NCBI RefSeq assembly: GCF_029478095.1
Contig: NZ_JAKOAV010000026.1
Coordinates: 1 to 49,393, forward strand
DNA length: 49,393 nt
Origin: Pelotomaculum isophthalicicum JI
GTDB taxonomy: Bacteria; Bacillota; Desulfotomaculia; Desulfotomaculales; Pelotomaculaceae
Direction: 5' to 3'
In this document: piece after piece, positions 25,997 to 35,085 of the stretch
Position numbering within the stretch: the first letter of the stretch is position 1
Layout: the number at the start of each line of letters is the position of its first letter
Position numbers and translations under genes: made by a program
Notes under the pieces: model-generated
Databases searched by the model: none
Seen by the model: only the letters and a program-made list of their open reading frames with translations
Told to the model about the DNA's origin: nothing

Positions 25997-27757
25997 ATGC
26001 CGTATGACGCGACAATGATGGCTGATTGGCAAATTGCCGAAGAAGCGGAAAAATATATGCCTACACCCGAGCAATGGCGGGACAAGCTTTATTTGGAAAA
26101 AGATGAGGTAATACCTTATGGAAGAGTCTGTAAGCTTGATTTCCTGAAGATTATAGACCGTCTGAAAAACAGGCGGGACGGCAAGTATATTGAAGTAACC
26201 GCGATCACCCCTACCCCGCTGGGTGAGGGAAAGACAACTACAACCGTGGGGCTGCTGGAAGGTTTGGGCAAAAGGCGCAAGAATGTAGGCGGCTGTGTCA
26301 GGCAACCATCGGGCGGACCCACCATGAATATCAAAGGTACGGCCGCCGGTGGCGGCAATGCCCTGCTGATTCCCATGACTGAGTTTTCCATGGGGCTTAC
26401 CGGTGACATAAACGACCTCATGAATGCCCATAACCTGGCCATGGTGGCCCTTAACGCCCGGATGCAGCATGAGGCGAACTATAGTGACGCGGAACTGTCA
26501 AGCCGGAATCTAAGGCGTTTGGACATAGATCCCAAACGGGTGGAAATGAGCTGGGTCATTGATTTTTGCGCTCAGGGCCTGCGTAATATTATTATGGGTA
26601 TCGGCGGCAAGATGGATGGCTTTATGATGTCGTCCAAATTCAATATCGCCGGAAGTTCCGAAATAATGGCCATTCTCGCTATTGTCCGGGATTTGCGGGA
26701 TTTGAGAGAAAGACTGGGCAATATCATTGTGGCTTATGACCGGCGGGGTAATGCGGTAACCACTACTGACCTGGAAGTTGCCGGCGCCATGTGCGCCTGG
26801 ATGAGCAACAGCATTAACCCGACTTTAATGTCAACGGTGGAACACCAGCCTTGCATGGTGCATGCCGGTCCTTTTGCCAATATTGCCGTGGGGCAGTCTT
26901 CCATTATCGCCGATCGCATCGGCTTGAAGATGTTCGATTATCATGTGACCGAAAGTGGTTTTGGGGCGGACATCGGTTTCGAGAAATTCTGGAACGTGAA
27001 ATGCAGGTTGAGCGGGCTTATTCCCAGCGTTTCTGTTGTTACGGCTACCATCAGGGCCTTGAAGATGCACGGCGGCGGACCCCAGGTTGTCCCGGGCCGG
27101 CCGCTGGCTGAAGAATACCGGAAAGAGAACCTGAGTCTTCTGGAGAAGGGTATTCCGAACCTGCTGCATCATATAGCCACTGTTAATAAAGCGGGAATCA
27201 AGCCGGTTGTCTGCATTAACGCCTTCGACACAGATACAAAAGAGGAGATAGACATGGTGCGCCGGTACGCGGAACAGGCCGGCGCCCGTTGCGCGCTTTC
27301 CAGACAATGGCTGGCAGGCGGGGAAGGCGCTCTTGAGTTGGCTGACGCGGTTATTGACGCTTGTAATGAAGAAGTTGACTTTAAATTTCTCTATCCGCAG
27401 GAAATGCCGCTGCGGCAGAGGGTTGAAATAATAGCCAGAGAAGTATATGGGGCTGAAGGTGTCGACTGGGCTGCTGAAGCTGAAATAAAAGCCAAATTGC
27501 TGGAAGCCGATCCCGCGTTAAATGATTACGCGACTATGATGGTAAAAACACATCTGAGCTTGACTCATGACCCGGAACTTAAGGGAGTGCCCAAAGGTTG
27601 GGTTCTGCCGGTACATGATATCTTGGTTTTTGCCGGTGCAAGATTTCTTTGTCCAGTTACCGGCTCAATCAGCCTGATGCCCGGCACCAGCTCTAATCCG
27701 GCGTTTAGAAGAATTGACGTGGATGTAAATACCGGTAAAGTGACAGGTCTTTTTTAG
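25997..27757 (+). CDS. fhs: Formate-tetrahydrofolate ligase, divergent form
   Basis: This 586-aa enzyme would make 10-formyl-tetrahydrofolate from formate, ATP and tetrahydrofolate, the entry step of the Wood-Ljungdahl methyl branch. The P-loop is GEGKT (76-80) in [30 protein letters not shown] and [11 protein letters not shown] are recognisable. It differs from usual Fhs: [19 protein letters not shown] replaces the standard REPSLGPVFGIKGGAAGGG region, and about 30 residues are added at the N-terminus. ATG 25997 is chosen by GCAGGGGA spacing; upstream in-frame codons overlap ndk. It could be a paralogue with altered substrate preference. Confidence 0.85.
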   Translation: MPYDATMMADWQIAEEAEKYMPTPEQWRDKLYLEKDEVIPYGRVCKLDFLKIIDRLKNRRDGKYIEVTAITPTPLGEGKTTTTVGLLEGLGKRRKNVGGCVRQPSGGPTMNIKGTAAGGGNALLIPMTEFSMGLTGDINDLMNAHNLAMVALNARMQHEANYSDAELSSRNLRRLDIDPKRVEMSWVIDFCAQGLRNIIMGIGGKMDGFMMSSKFNIAGSSEIMAILAIVRDLRDLRERLGNIIVAYDRRGNAVTTTDLEVAGAMCAWMSNSINPTLMSTVEHQPCMVHAGPFANIAVGQSSIIADRIGLKMFDYHVTESGFGADIGFEKFWNVKCRLSGLIPSVSVVTATIRALKMHGGGPQVVPGRPLAEEYRKENLSLLEKGIPNLLHHIATVNKAGIKPVVCINAFDTDTKEEIDMVRRYAEQAGARCALSRQWLAGGEGALELADAVIDACNEEVDFKFLYPQEMPLRQRVEIIAREVYGAEGVDWAAEAEIKAKLLEADPALNDYATMMVKTHLSLTHDPELKGVPKGWVLPVHDILVFAGARFLCPVTGSISLMPGTSSNPAFRRIDVDVNTGKVTGLF

Positions 27758-27852
27758 TTGCTTTTGAAAATTTAAGGTATCTATGGATATCTGCCTCAGA
27801 TAACGCTGTCAAGAACCAAAGCTACCGACAAATATTGCGGGAGGCATGTAAA

Positions 27853-28272
27853 ATGTATAATAAGATCCTGGTACCTTTCGATAATTCCGGTCAGGCGCTT
27901 TCAGCCGCGCAGCACGCTGTTAAACTTGCCATGGTTTCCAAGGCAAATATTACGCTCTTTCATGTCGTGCAAGATATCGCTAATTATACTGAAGAACAAA
28001 TTATAGCACTCAGGACAAAAGCACAGGATATGCTTGAACAGTTGAAGGAAAGCCTTAGCGGGAATGATGTGAAAATTGATACTGCCGTGGCGCTTGGCAA
28101 TCCTGCCAGAGAGATACTGAAAAAAGCAAAAATAGAGAGTTATGACGTAATTATCATGGGCAGCAGGGGCTTGGGGAAAATCCCCGGCTTGCTGATGGGC
28201 AGTGTCAGCAATAAAGTATGTTCCGGGGCTTCCTGTCCGGTTATTGTTATTCACGTGACACCAAAAAGCTAA
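27853..28272 (+). CDS. Universal stress protein UspA family
   Basis: This 139-aa protein has the Usp fold. It starts with KILVPFDNSGQA, and the ATP-binding motif G-2x-G-9x-G-S appears in GSRGLGKIPGLLMGS (about 109-123), so it probably binds ATP. ATG 27853 follows GGGAGG; the upstream TTG/ATG frame at 27835 would overlap that site. Single-domain soluble protein; role in stress or energy limitation is inferred from the family. Confidence 0.92.
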   Translation: MYNKILVPFDNSGQALSAAQHAVKLAMVSKANITLFHVVQDIANYTEEQIIALRTKAQDMLEQLKESLSGNDVKIDTAVALGNPAREILKKAKIESYDVIIMGSRGLGKIPGLLMGSVSNKVCSGASCPVIVIHVTPKS

Positions 28273-28494
28273 GTACGAAGTTCTTCCCAGTCAAAAGCCT
28301 TGGACTTAAGATAATAATTTCACTATTGTCGACCCGCTCAAGATGCGGGTTAAAACCATTCCACTAATTCCTTCAGCGCTCTTTTCACAATTCCCCGTCA
28401 GTAATACATGAATTGTTGAGCTCATTTAGTATTATCCTTTCATGACATTACATTTGTGATTTTTTAACAGGTTTGTGACAGCAGTCATGTTGTG

Positions 28495-28523
28495 TTGATT
28501 TTCTAGTTTATCAGTCTTATACT
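28495..28523 (+). promoter_or_regulatory. Sigma-A promoter of the folate operon
   Basis: TTGATT (28495-28500) is followed after 17 nt by TATACT (28518-28523), about 30 nt before the folP start. The rest of 28273-28494 contains no gene or recognised riboswitch core. Confidence 0.6.
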
Positions 28524-28551
28524 ATTAATTATTCATTCACAATCTTTTGAT

Positions 28552-29799
28552 ATGAACATGCGGTCTGGCTTTAAGAAAACGGGGGTAGTGGGATTGGCGA
28601 TCAGGGTTTATGGCATTGAGGTTAATAATCAGAAGCAGGCAGTGCGAATCCTGGAATCAGTCGGCGCCGATCAAGCCGGCTGCAGGTGGATGGCCCCCAA
28701 AATGGTGCACCGGTTGGTGATGCTGGAAGGGGTGCGGCCGGAACAGGCTAATATCATTAAACAGGAAATGCTCGGCAAGGGTGGGGAAGCTGCTGTCGCC
28801 CGGGGTGTTGTCAGCTGTTCGGTGGATGAAACCAAAGTGCTTCTAATGGGTACATTGAAACAATATAGCGCCTTTATGGCCAAGCTTCGCCTGCAGCCTT
28901 ACGGCCTGCCCGATCTGGCCGACCGGATCGGGCAGGTTATAACCGGTCAGGCGGGGAATCTGCCAGGTAGTCTGGATTGCCGCGGCATAACTGTCCGCTT
29001 GGGTGAGAAAACGCTGATCATGGGTATCCTGAATGTTACGCCAGATTCTTTTTCGGACGGGGGAAGCTATCTTGACAGCGGTGCGGCAGTTGCCCGGGCA
29101 AAACGAATGGTAGCGGACGGGGCTGACATCATTGATCTGGGCGGCGAGTCTACCCGGCCGGGACACATGCCGGTAGACGCGGAGGAAGAACTGGCGCGGG
29201 TGATCCCAGTACTAAAAGAATTGGTTAAAGAGTTGCCGGTGCCAATTTCAATCGATACTTCGAAGTCTGCCGTAGCCCGGCTGGCTTTAGAATCAGGCGC
29301 CCATATGCTAAACGACCAATGGGCTTTGCGTGCCGATCCGGCCATGGCCGGGCTGGCTGCGGAATACGGCGTGCCGGTAGTGCTTATGCACAATCAGGAA
29401 GGAACCGGATATAGCGATTTGACCGGCGATATGATTGCGTATTTTCAAGAAAGTATTAATTTTGCTCTGGAAGCAGGAATGGACAGGGAAAAAATCATTA
29501 TTGATCCGGGCTTTGGGTTTGGCAAAACAGCCGAACAAAACCTGGAAGCGCTGCGGCGGCTTAGGGAACTGCGCTGTTTGGGACTCCCGGTATTGATTGG
29601 CACTTCCCGCAAGTCTACTATCGGCAAAGTGCTCGGTCTGCCCGTGGAACAGCGGGTAGAAGGCACTGCGGCGACTGTGGCGGTGGGTATTGTCAACGGC
29701 GCGGATATTGTCCGTGTGCATGACGTGAAGGAAATGGCACGGGTGGCCAGGATGACGGATGCTATTGTACGGGAGCAAGGAGCGTTTGCCGGTGGATAA
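28552..29799 (+). CDS. folP: Dihydropteroate synthase with N-terminal extension
   Basis: This 415-aa enzyme joins p-aminobenzoate to dihydropterin pyrophosphate. The catalytic TIM barrel (about 150-410) carries NVTPDSFSDGG (161-171), GGESTRPG (197-204) and GTSRKS near 353. An extra N-terminal domain of about 145 residues, seen in many clostridial FolP proteins, has no assigned function. ATG 28552 and 28558 and GTG 28588 are all possible starts; the last has GGGGGT nearby. folB overlaps by 8 nt, so folP-folB-folK is an operon. Confidence 0.93.
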   Translation: MNMRSGFKKTGVVGLAIRVYGIEVNNQKQAVRILESVGADQAGCRWMAPKMVHRLVMLEGVRPEQANIIKQEMLGKGGEAAVARGVVSCSVDETKVLLMGTLKQYSAFMAKLRLQPYGLPDLADRIGQVITGQAGNLPGSLDCRGITVRLGEKTLIMGILNVTPDSFSDGGSYLDSGAAVARAKRMVADGADIIDLGGESTRPGHMPVDAEEELARVIPVLKELVKELPVPISIDTSKSAVARLALESGAHMLNDQWALRADPAMAGLAAEYGVPVVLMHNQEGTGYSDLTGDMIAYFQESINFALEAGMDREKIIIDPGFGFGKTAEQNLEALRRLRELRCLGLPVLIGTSRKSTIGKVLGLPVEQRVEGTAATVAVGIVNGADIVRVHDVKEMARVARMTDAIVREQGAFAGG

Positions 29800-30151
29800 A
29801 ATCATCATGAAAGGCATGGAATTTTACGGTTACCACGGGTTATACCCTCAAGAGCAGACCCTGGGGCAGAGGTTTATTGTCGATGTGGAGCTTTTTTTAG
29901 ACCTCAGTCAAGCAGGCCGTGCTGACGAACCGGAACATACGGTGGACTATGCCGGTGTTTCGGAATTTGTCAGGGCAATCGTGGAAGGCCGTCCCCGCAA
30001 GTTGATCGAGTCAGTGGCGGAAAGCGTTGCGTCAGGTATACTTGTAAATTTTCCGGTGCGGGAAGTGCTGGTCCGGGTAAAAAAACCCCAGGCGCCTCTG
30101 TCCCTCAAATTCGCCTGGATGGCAGTGGAGATTAGGCGAAAAAATGAATAA
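29792..30151 (+). CDS. folB: Dihydroneopterin aldolase
   Basis: This 119-aa enzyme cleaves dihydroneopterin to 6-hydroxymethyl-dihydropterin. Family features KIIMKGMEFYGYHGLYPQEQ and the KK-containing C-terminal strand (VRVKKPQAPL) are seen. The start is GTG 29792, which overlaps the folP stop; TTG 29759 would extend into folP and is less likely. AAGGAG lies 10 nt upstream. It overlaps folK by 8 nt. Confidence 0.93.
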   Translation: MDKIIMKGMEFYGYHGLYPQEQTLGQRFIVDVELFLDLSQAGRADEPEHTVDYAGVSEFVRAIVEGRPRKLIESVAESVASGILVNFPVREVLVRVKKPQAPLSLKFAWMAVEIRRKNE

Positions 30152-30650
30152 CCCCGCGCTTGTTGTTGCCTATGTGGGCCTAGGGAGTAATATGGGGGAT
30201 AAATCAGCAAATATCAGTAAAGCATTAGTTTTATTGGATGCCGCGCCTGGTGTGCGGGTTGTCCGGGCAGCGCCCCGCTATCGAACCGCTCCTATCGGCT
30301 ATACCGGACAGGACTGGTTTATCAACACCGTAGCGGAAGTCGAAACAAGTTTGCAGCCGCTGGATTTGCTTAAATTAATGCTTAACTTGGAAAACAGTCT
30401 TGGACGGGTGCGCGGCAGACGCTGGGGGCCGCGCACGATAGATCTTGATTTGCTTATTTACGGCAGAGAGATAATTAATACGCCGGAATTGGTGATTCCG
30501 CACCCGCGTATGCACGAGCGTGCTTTTGTCATGGTGCCCCTGGCCGACCTGGCGCCTGAATTGGAACTGCCGGGGTGGGGAAATACAGCGGAATTAGCTT
30601 TGTCGCTGGCAAAGGTCCAGTTAATCGAGCCAATGGAAAATAATATATAA
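30144..30650 (+). CDS. folK: 2-amino-4-hydroxy-6-hydroxymethyldihydropteridine pyrophosphokinase
   Basis: This 168-aa enzyme pyrophosphorylates hydroxymethyl-dihydropterin for FolP. Signatures are YVGLGSNMGDK at the N-terminus and RWGPRTIDLDLLIYG, which holds the Mg- and ATP-binding residues, followed by IPHPRMHERAFVMVPL. It is the last gene of folP-folB-folK; the start overlaps the folB end. Length is standard. Confidence 0.95.
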   Translation: MNNPALVVAYVGLGSNMGDKSANISKALVLLDAAPGVRVVRAAPRYRTAPIGYTGQDWFINTVAEVETSLQPLDLLKLMLNLENSLGRVRGRRWGPRTIDLDLLIYGREIINTPELVIPHPRMHERAFVMVPLADLAPELELPGWGNTAELALSLAKVQLIEPMENNI

Positions 30651-30687
30651 GTAGTCGCAAATTACTAAATATTTTGTTAAAAATAGA

Positions 30688-30716
30688 TTGCCTGTTTGCT
30701 AAGGCTGTGTTAAAAT
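30688..30716 (+). promoter_or_regulatory. Sigma-A promoter candidate for the pantothenate operon
   Basis: TTGCCT (30688-30693) and TAAAAT (30711-30716) with a 17-nt spacer lie about 115 nt before the DUF2520 gene. The leader between them has no recognised riboswitch. Confidence 0.5.
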
Positions 30717-30832
30717 GGTAGCGGATAAGGGTGTCATCCATTTTGGAGACATACCTGGCGCAGTTAACGTATTATAAACAATTTATGATCAAATATCTTG
30801 CTAATAAATGACAACTTATCGCTTGGAGCCGG

Positions 30833-31810
30833 ATGGACCGAGACGGGAGGTTGAGTTTTTACGAAGTCTTTCGGGGTCCCCGGAAGGCTTTTATTATTTT
30901 AAGGTCGCCTAAGGGGATGATACCCTTTACTAAACCGTCGATAGCAGTGGTGGGAGCGGGTAAAGTAGGGTCTGCGCTGGCGTTGCTCTTGAGCCGGCGG
31001 GGTTATATAGTGACGGGAGTAGCCGATCAGAGCATCTCATCGGCCAAGCGTCTGGCTGGAGAGTTAAAGGTGCCTGCCACCGGCAACCCGGAGGAAATTA
31101 CCGGCAGCGCGGATATAGTTTTTATTGCGACTCCCGACCGCGTAATAACCCGGGTTGCTGAGGAAATAAGCGAGAAGAGAGGGTTTGTCGCCGGACAGGC
31201 TGTGTTTCACACCAGTGGGGCTCATCCAGCGGAAGCGGTGGGGGCAGCCCGGCGTTCAGGAGCGTTGGCCGCGTCACTGCACCCGCTCCAGTCCTTCGCC
31301 GATGTGAAAATGGCCATGGAAAACCTGGAAGGCTCATATTTTGCGCTGGAAGGGGACGCGGGCGCGCTGCCCGTGGCTGAACAAATCGTCAGAGACCTTG
31401 GGGGCAGGAGTTTTACCATAGCTGCTAAAGATAAGCCGTTGTATCACGCCGCGGCGTGTATCGCGTCCAACTATCTTGTTTCTTTGATGCACTTGGCCAC
31501 AGGATTATTCAGTAGTTTCGGACTATCCCGGAAGGAGGCTTTTCAAGCGTTATTTCCCTTGGTTCAAGGGACGATAAGTAATATTGCCCGGGTGGGTCCT
31601 GCCCCGGCGTTGACCGGTCCCATCGCGCGGGGTGACGGTACGACTGTGGAGGGTCACCTGGCGGCGTTTGGAGAAGTGGGGAGGCAGGAGACGGATCTCT
31701 ACCGCGTATTCGGTCTTTATACTATAAAAGTGGCGTTAGAAAAAGGAAGCATTGATTCGGACCAGGAGGAAAGGCTGAAAGAGATCTTCGAGGAGGCATA
31801 TATAAAATGA
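30833..31810 (+). CDS. Rossmann/DUF2520 dehydrogenase, candidate ketopantoate reductase
   Basis: This 325-aa protein has an NAD(P)-binding motif VVGAGKVGSA (39-48) and a helical C-terminal domain of the DUF2520 type (about 190-320), like 6-phosphogluconate-dehydrogenase-fold reductases. It overlaps panB by 4 nt and precedes panB-panC-panD, while no panE is present in the window. The function inferred from context is NADPH reduction of ketopantoate to pantoate, as for Francisella PanG, which to my knowledge belongs to the same family. ATG 30833 has TTGGAG upstream; ATG 30917 would start closer to the Rossmann motif but lacks good spacing. Confidence 0.8.
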   Translation: MDRDGRLSFYEVFRGPRKAFIILRSPKGMIPFTKPSIAVVGAGKVGSALALLLSRRGYIVTGVADQSISSAKRLAGELKVPATGNPEEITGSADIVFIATPDRVITRVAEEISEKRGFVAGQAVFHTSGAHPAEAVGAARRSGALAASLHPLQSFADVKMAMENLEGSYFALEGDAGALPVAEQIVRDLGGRSFTIAAKDKPLYHAAACIASNYLVSLMHLATGLFSSFGLSRKEAFQALFPLVQGTISNIARVGPAPALTGPIARGDGTTVEGHLAAFGEVGRQETDLYRVFGLYTIKVALEKGSIDSDQEERLKEIFEEAYIK

Positions 31811-32643
31811 AACAAGAAAAGATCACCACCGCGACCATTAAACAAAAGAAGGCTGAGGGCAGGCCGATCACCATGCTTACCGCCTATGACTTCCCCATGG
31901 CGAAAATTGTGGACGAAGCCGGGATCGATATGATTCTGGTAGGCGACTCGCTGGGCAACGTGGTTCTGGGTTATGACTCCACGATACCGGTAACCATGGA
32001 TGAAATGGTCCATCATGTCAAGGCGGTGCGCCGCGGCGCAAGCAGGGCAATGATCGTGGCGGACATGCCTTTTCTTTCATATCAGGCTTCCGAGAAGGAG
32101 GCGGTTCGGAACGCCGGACGTTTTTTGAAAGAAGCGGGGGCGCAAGCGGTCAAACTGGAAGGCGGCGCGGAAGTTGCCGGGGTGGTCAGGAAAATCGTTA
32201 ACGCAGGCATTCCGGTGGTGGGTCACTTGGGACTGACGCCGCAATCCATACACCAGTTGGGCGGCTTTAAGGTACAGGGGAAGGATGTACAGGTGGCTAA
32301 AAAAATGATTGCCGATGCCAAAGCCCTAGAAGAAGCGGGTGTCTTCTCAATTGTGCTGGAGTGTGTGCCTACTCCCCTGGCAAAATTAATTACCGAATCA
32401 ATTGGCGTGGCTACCATCGGGATAGGCGCCGGCCCGCACTGTGACGGGCAAGTGCTGGTGATTCACGATATCCTGGGCCTTTACCCGCGCTTTACGCCGA
32501 AATTTGTCAAGCAGTACGCCGACCTGCATGATCAGATGGCCACTGCCGTCAAGCAATATAAAGAAGAAGTGGAAGCTCGCGACTTCCCGGCTCCCGAGCA
32601 CTGTTTCGGCATGTCGGAGGAAGTGCTGGAGAAGCTGTATTAA
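31807..32643 (+). CDS. panB: 3-methyl-2-oxobutanoate hydroxymethyltransferase
   Basis: This 278-aa TIM-barrel enzyme transfers a hydroxymethyl group from methylene-tetrahydrofolate to 2-oxoisovalerate, giving ketopantoate. Motifs TAYDFPMAKIVDEAGID, VGDSLGNVVLGYDSTIPVT and VKLEGG are all typical, with the metal-binding aspartate in VGDSLG. It overlaps the DUF2520 gene by 4 nt (ATGA). The substrate cofactor links it to the folate genes just upstream. A 117-nt gap with an unusual hairpin separates it from panC. Confidence 0.97.
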   Translation: MKQEKITTATIKQKKAEGRPITMLTAYDFPMAKIVDEAGIDMILVGDSLGNVVLGYDSTIPVTMDEMVHHVKAVRRGASRAMIVADMPFLSYQASEKEAVRNAGRFLKEAGAQAVKLEGGAEVAGVVRKIVNAGIPVVGHLGLTPQSIHQLGGFKVQGKDVQVAKKMIADAKALEEAGVFSIVLECVPTPLAKLITESIGVATIGIGAGPHCDGQVLVIHDILGLYPRFTPKFVKQYADLHDQMATAVKQYKEEVEARDFPAPEHCFGMSEEVLEKLY

Positions 32644-32652
32644 GCAAAAATA

Positions 32653-32748
32653 GTGGTGGGTGGTAGGTGGTTGGGGATAGAAGGAATTCGCCGGAGGCGA
32701 ATTCCAACAACTAACCTAACGACCAACAACCAACGACCAACGACCAAT
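32653..32748 (+). repeat. Heptamer-repeat hairpin upstream of panC
   Basis: Three 7-bp units of GTGGTNG type (32653-32673) are followed by a perfect 10-bp palindrome, GGAATTCGCC-GGA-GGCGAATTCC (32683-32705). Then come 7-bp units of AACGACC type (32706-32743, one unit 5 bp). The right units are partly complementary to the left ones, so the whole segment could fold into one long stem in the panC leader. The panC ribosome-binding site lies just after it. Confidence 0.75.
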
Positions 32749-32760
32749 TGGAGGTTGGAC

Positions 32761-33630
32761 ATGTATATTTGCCACACCGTTGCTGAGATACGCAAGTTTG
32801 TCCGCGAAGCCAGGACCAGAGGCCAAACTGTCGGCTTCGTGCCGACCATGGGCTATCTGCACGAAGGACATTTGGAACTGATGCGCCAGGCTAAAGAACG
32901 CTGTGACGTTGTTGTGATCAGCATTTTTGTCAACCCGACTCAATTTGGCCCTCAAGAAGATTTTGCCAGATACCCCAGAGATCTGGAGCGGGATGTCCAA
33001 ATGGCCGGAGAAGTCGGAGTGGACGCTGTATTTAATCCTTCTGTCGAGGAGATTTACCCGGCGGGCTACTGCACTTATGTTGAAGTAGAACGGATCACAG
33101 AAAGGCTTTGCGGGCTTTCCCGGCCCGGCCACTTTCGCGGAGTGACTACGGTGGTAGCCAAGCTTTTTAATATTGTTGCTCCCGACCAGGCCTTTTTCGG
33201 GCAAAAAGACGCCCAGCAGGTACTGGTGATTAAGAGAATGGCTGCCGACCTGAATATGGATCTGGAGGTAGTGACGGTGCCGACTGTACGTGAAGCGGAC
33301 GGCCTGGCAATGAGTTCCCGTAATGTATATTTGGACGCGGTCCAGCGGCAGGCCGCCCTGGTCCTGTCCAGGAGTTTGCAAGCCGCGGCGGAAGCGGTGG
33401 CGGCAGGCCAGCGGGACGTGTCAACCATTCGCCAACTGGTTGTTGACATGATCAAAGCGGAGCCGCTGGCAGAGATTGATTATGTTGAAATATACAGCCA
33501 CCCGGACCTGGAGCCTGTCGTCACGTTAAACGGGCCCGCTCTCCTGGCGCTGGCTGTGAAAATCGGGCGGACACGGCTGATTGACAACATTATTTTGGGG
33601 GTACGGGATCATGTTTCTAACAATGTTTAA
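32761..33630 (+). CDS. panC: Pantothenate synthetase
   Basis: This 289-aa enzyme ligates pantoate and beta-alanine using ATP. The HIGH-like motif appears in [25 protein letters not shown] and [15 protein letters not shown] are typical, and MSSRN (KMSKS-like) is present. ATG 32761 is chosen because GGAGG lies 7 nt upstream; TTG/ATG codons farther upstream fall inside the repeat hairpin. The 3' end overlaps panD. Confidence 0.97.
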   Translation: MYICHTVAEIRKFVREARTRGQTVGFVPTMGYLHEGHLELMRQAKERCDVVVISIFVNPTQFGPQEDFARYPRDLERDVQMAGEVGVDAVFNPSVEEIYPAGYCTYVEVERITERLCGLSRPGHFRGVTTVVAKLFNIVAPDQAFFGQKDAQQVLVIKRMAADLNMDLEVVTVPTVREADGLAMSSRNVYLDAVQRQAALVLSRSLQAAAEAVAAGQRDVSTIRQLVVDMIKAEPLAEIDYVEIYSHPDLEPVVTLNGPALLALAVKIGRTRLIDNIILGVRDHVSNNV

Positions 33631-33994
33631 GTCAAAAATTCACCGGGCTACAGTTACAGATGCCAACCTGAACTACATGGGCAGTATCACTATTGACGAA
33701 GACCTGATGGAAGCGGCTGACATCCTGGTTAATGAAAAAGTGCAAATTGTTAATAATAATAACGGCGCCCGGTTTGAAACATATGTGATCAAAGGTGCCC
33801 GCGGGTCAGGGGTGATCTGCCTGAACGGCGCGGCGGCCCGGTTGGTGCAGCCGGGCGATACTGTCATCATCATTTCATATGTCATGTTAGACCGTGCCGA
33901 AGCGAAAGTTTTTAAACCTGTCATCGTCAATGTTGATGGAAAAAATAAGGTTGTCGGGGTAAGACACGGAGAGGCCGCCGGTGAAATCGGCTGA
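33611..33994 (+). CDS. panD: Aspartate 1-decarboxylase proenzyme
   Basis: This 127-aa pyruvoyl enzyme makes beta-alanine from aspartate. With ATG 33611 the self-cleavage site is G24-S25 in NYMGSITID, the same position as in E. coli PanD, which supports this start over 33623 or 33581. The gene overlaps the panC end by 20 nt. S25 would become the pyruvoyl cofactor. Confidence 0.96.
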   Translation: MFLTMFKSKIHRATVTDANLNYMGSITIDEDLMEAADILVNEKVQIVNNNNGARFETYVIKGARGSGVICLNGAAARLVQPGDTVIIISYVMLDRAEAKVFKPVIVNVDGKNKVVGVRHGEAAGEIG

Positions 33995-34050
33995 TTTAAT
34001 ACTTATTTAACCTCCTGACCGAAGGAGCGGGAGGGATGTTGATGATTAAA

Positions 34051-34088
34051 GCGTTGTTAAAACAATGGAGGTTTTGCAGCGTTTTTTT
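34051..34088 (+). terminator. Terminator after panD
   Basis: An imperfect stem with G-U pairs (34051-34063 with 34071-34081) is followed by T7. It separates the pantothenate genes from nadA. Confidence 0.55.
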
Positions 34089-34136
34089 GTAATTTTTGTT
34101 TTACGGTATATTCTATTTGGAAAGGATTGAAACTTT

Positions 34137-35057
34137 GTGCCGGGGAAGGAACTTTTACATGAATTGACCGGTGAAATTATCAGGCTAAAAAAAGAGCGCA
34201 ACGCGGTTATATTAAGCCATCTCTACCAGCGGCCGGAGGTCCAGGATATAGCTGATTTTGTCGGTGATTCGCTGGGTCTGTCTCAGCAAGCGGCCGCTAC
34301 GGACGCTGACGTGATTGTCTTCTGCGGTGTGCATTTTATGGCGGAAAGCGCATCCATTCTTTCGCCTGAAAAGATAGTGGTCTTGCCGGACGAACATGCC
34401 GGCTGCCCGATGGCGGACATGGTCGACGAAGTGGCGCTGGCGCGGAAAAAGCAAGAAATGCCGGACGCTATTGTGGTTTGTTATGTGAATACTTCCGCGG
34501 AAGTGAAAGCCGAATGCGATATCGCCTGTACTTCCGCCAATGCTGAAAAGGTGATCAAGTCCCTGCCGGAGGACAAGCCGATCCTGTTTGTTCCGGATAA
34601 AAACCTGGGGAGTTATGTGGCTGCAAAAACCGGGCGTGAGATGGTTGTCTGGGAGGGCTGCTGCAACACCCATGACCGGCTTACCGCCGATGATCTTTTG
34701 GCTGCCAGGGCGGCTCACCCCACCGCTTTGATTCTAGTTCACCCCGAGTGCCGCCCGGAAGTGGTCGCCCTGGCTGACGTGGTAGCCAGTACTACCGGCA
34801 TGATTAATTTTGCCCGGGAAAGCAGTGCCCGCGAATTTATTGTCGGCACTGAGATGGGCATCCTGCACCCGCTGCATAAACATTGCCCGGACAAGCAGTT
34901 TTATCTGGCTTCCGACAAGTTGGTTTGCCCAAATATGAAGAAAACTACCCTGGAAAAGGTCCACCGGGCGCTAATCAACCTGGAACCAAGGGTGGATGTT
35001 CCCAAGCAAATTAGGGAGCGGGCCGTCCGTTGCCTGGACAAGATGTTGGCGGTATGA
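34137..35057 (+). CDS. nadA: Quinolinate synthase
   Basis: This 306-aa [4Fe-4S] enzyme condenses iminoaspartate with dihydroxyacetone phosphate. The three cluster cysteines expected of the family can be placed at C90 (HAGCPMADM), C175 or C176 (EGCCNTHDR) and C264 (LVCPNMK). Start GTG 34137 has GGAAAGGA 10 nt upstream. nadB follows 28 nt later on the same transcript. Confidence 0.96.
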   Translation: MPGKELLHELTGEIIRLKKERNAVILSHLYQRPEVQDIADFVGDSLGLSQQAAATDADVIVFCGVHFMAESASILSPEKIVVLPDEHAGCPMADMVDEVALARKKQEMPDAIVVCYVNTSAEVKAECDIACTSANAEKVIKSLPEDKPILFVPDKNLGSYVAAKTGREMVVWEGCCNTHDRLTADDLLAARAAHPTALILVHPECRPEVVALADVVASTTGMINFARESSAREFIVGTEMGILHPLHKHCPDKQFYLASDKLVCPNMKKTTLEKVHRALINLEPRVDVPKQIRERAVRCLDKMLAV

Positions 35058-35085
35058 TGCGCCGCCTGATTGAGGAGGTTTCCTT

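Noticed and set aside
28332-28350. Terminator after the universal stress gene
   Set aside because: The 6-bp stem has no T-tract on the plus strand.
28273-28494. Folate riboswitch before folP
   Set aside because: No conserved tetrahydrofolate riboswitch core could be recognised by eye; only a sigma-A promoter is supported.
32716-33381. 221-codon minus-strand frame opposite panC
   Set aside because: panC is unambiguous on the plus strand; the reverse frame is a by-product of its codon usage.
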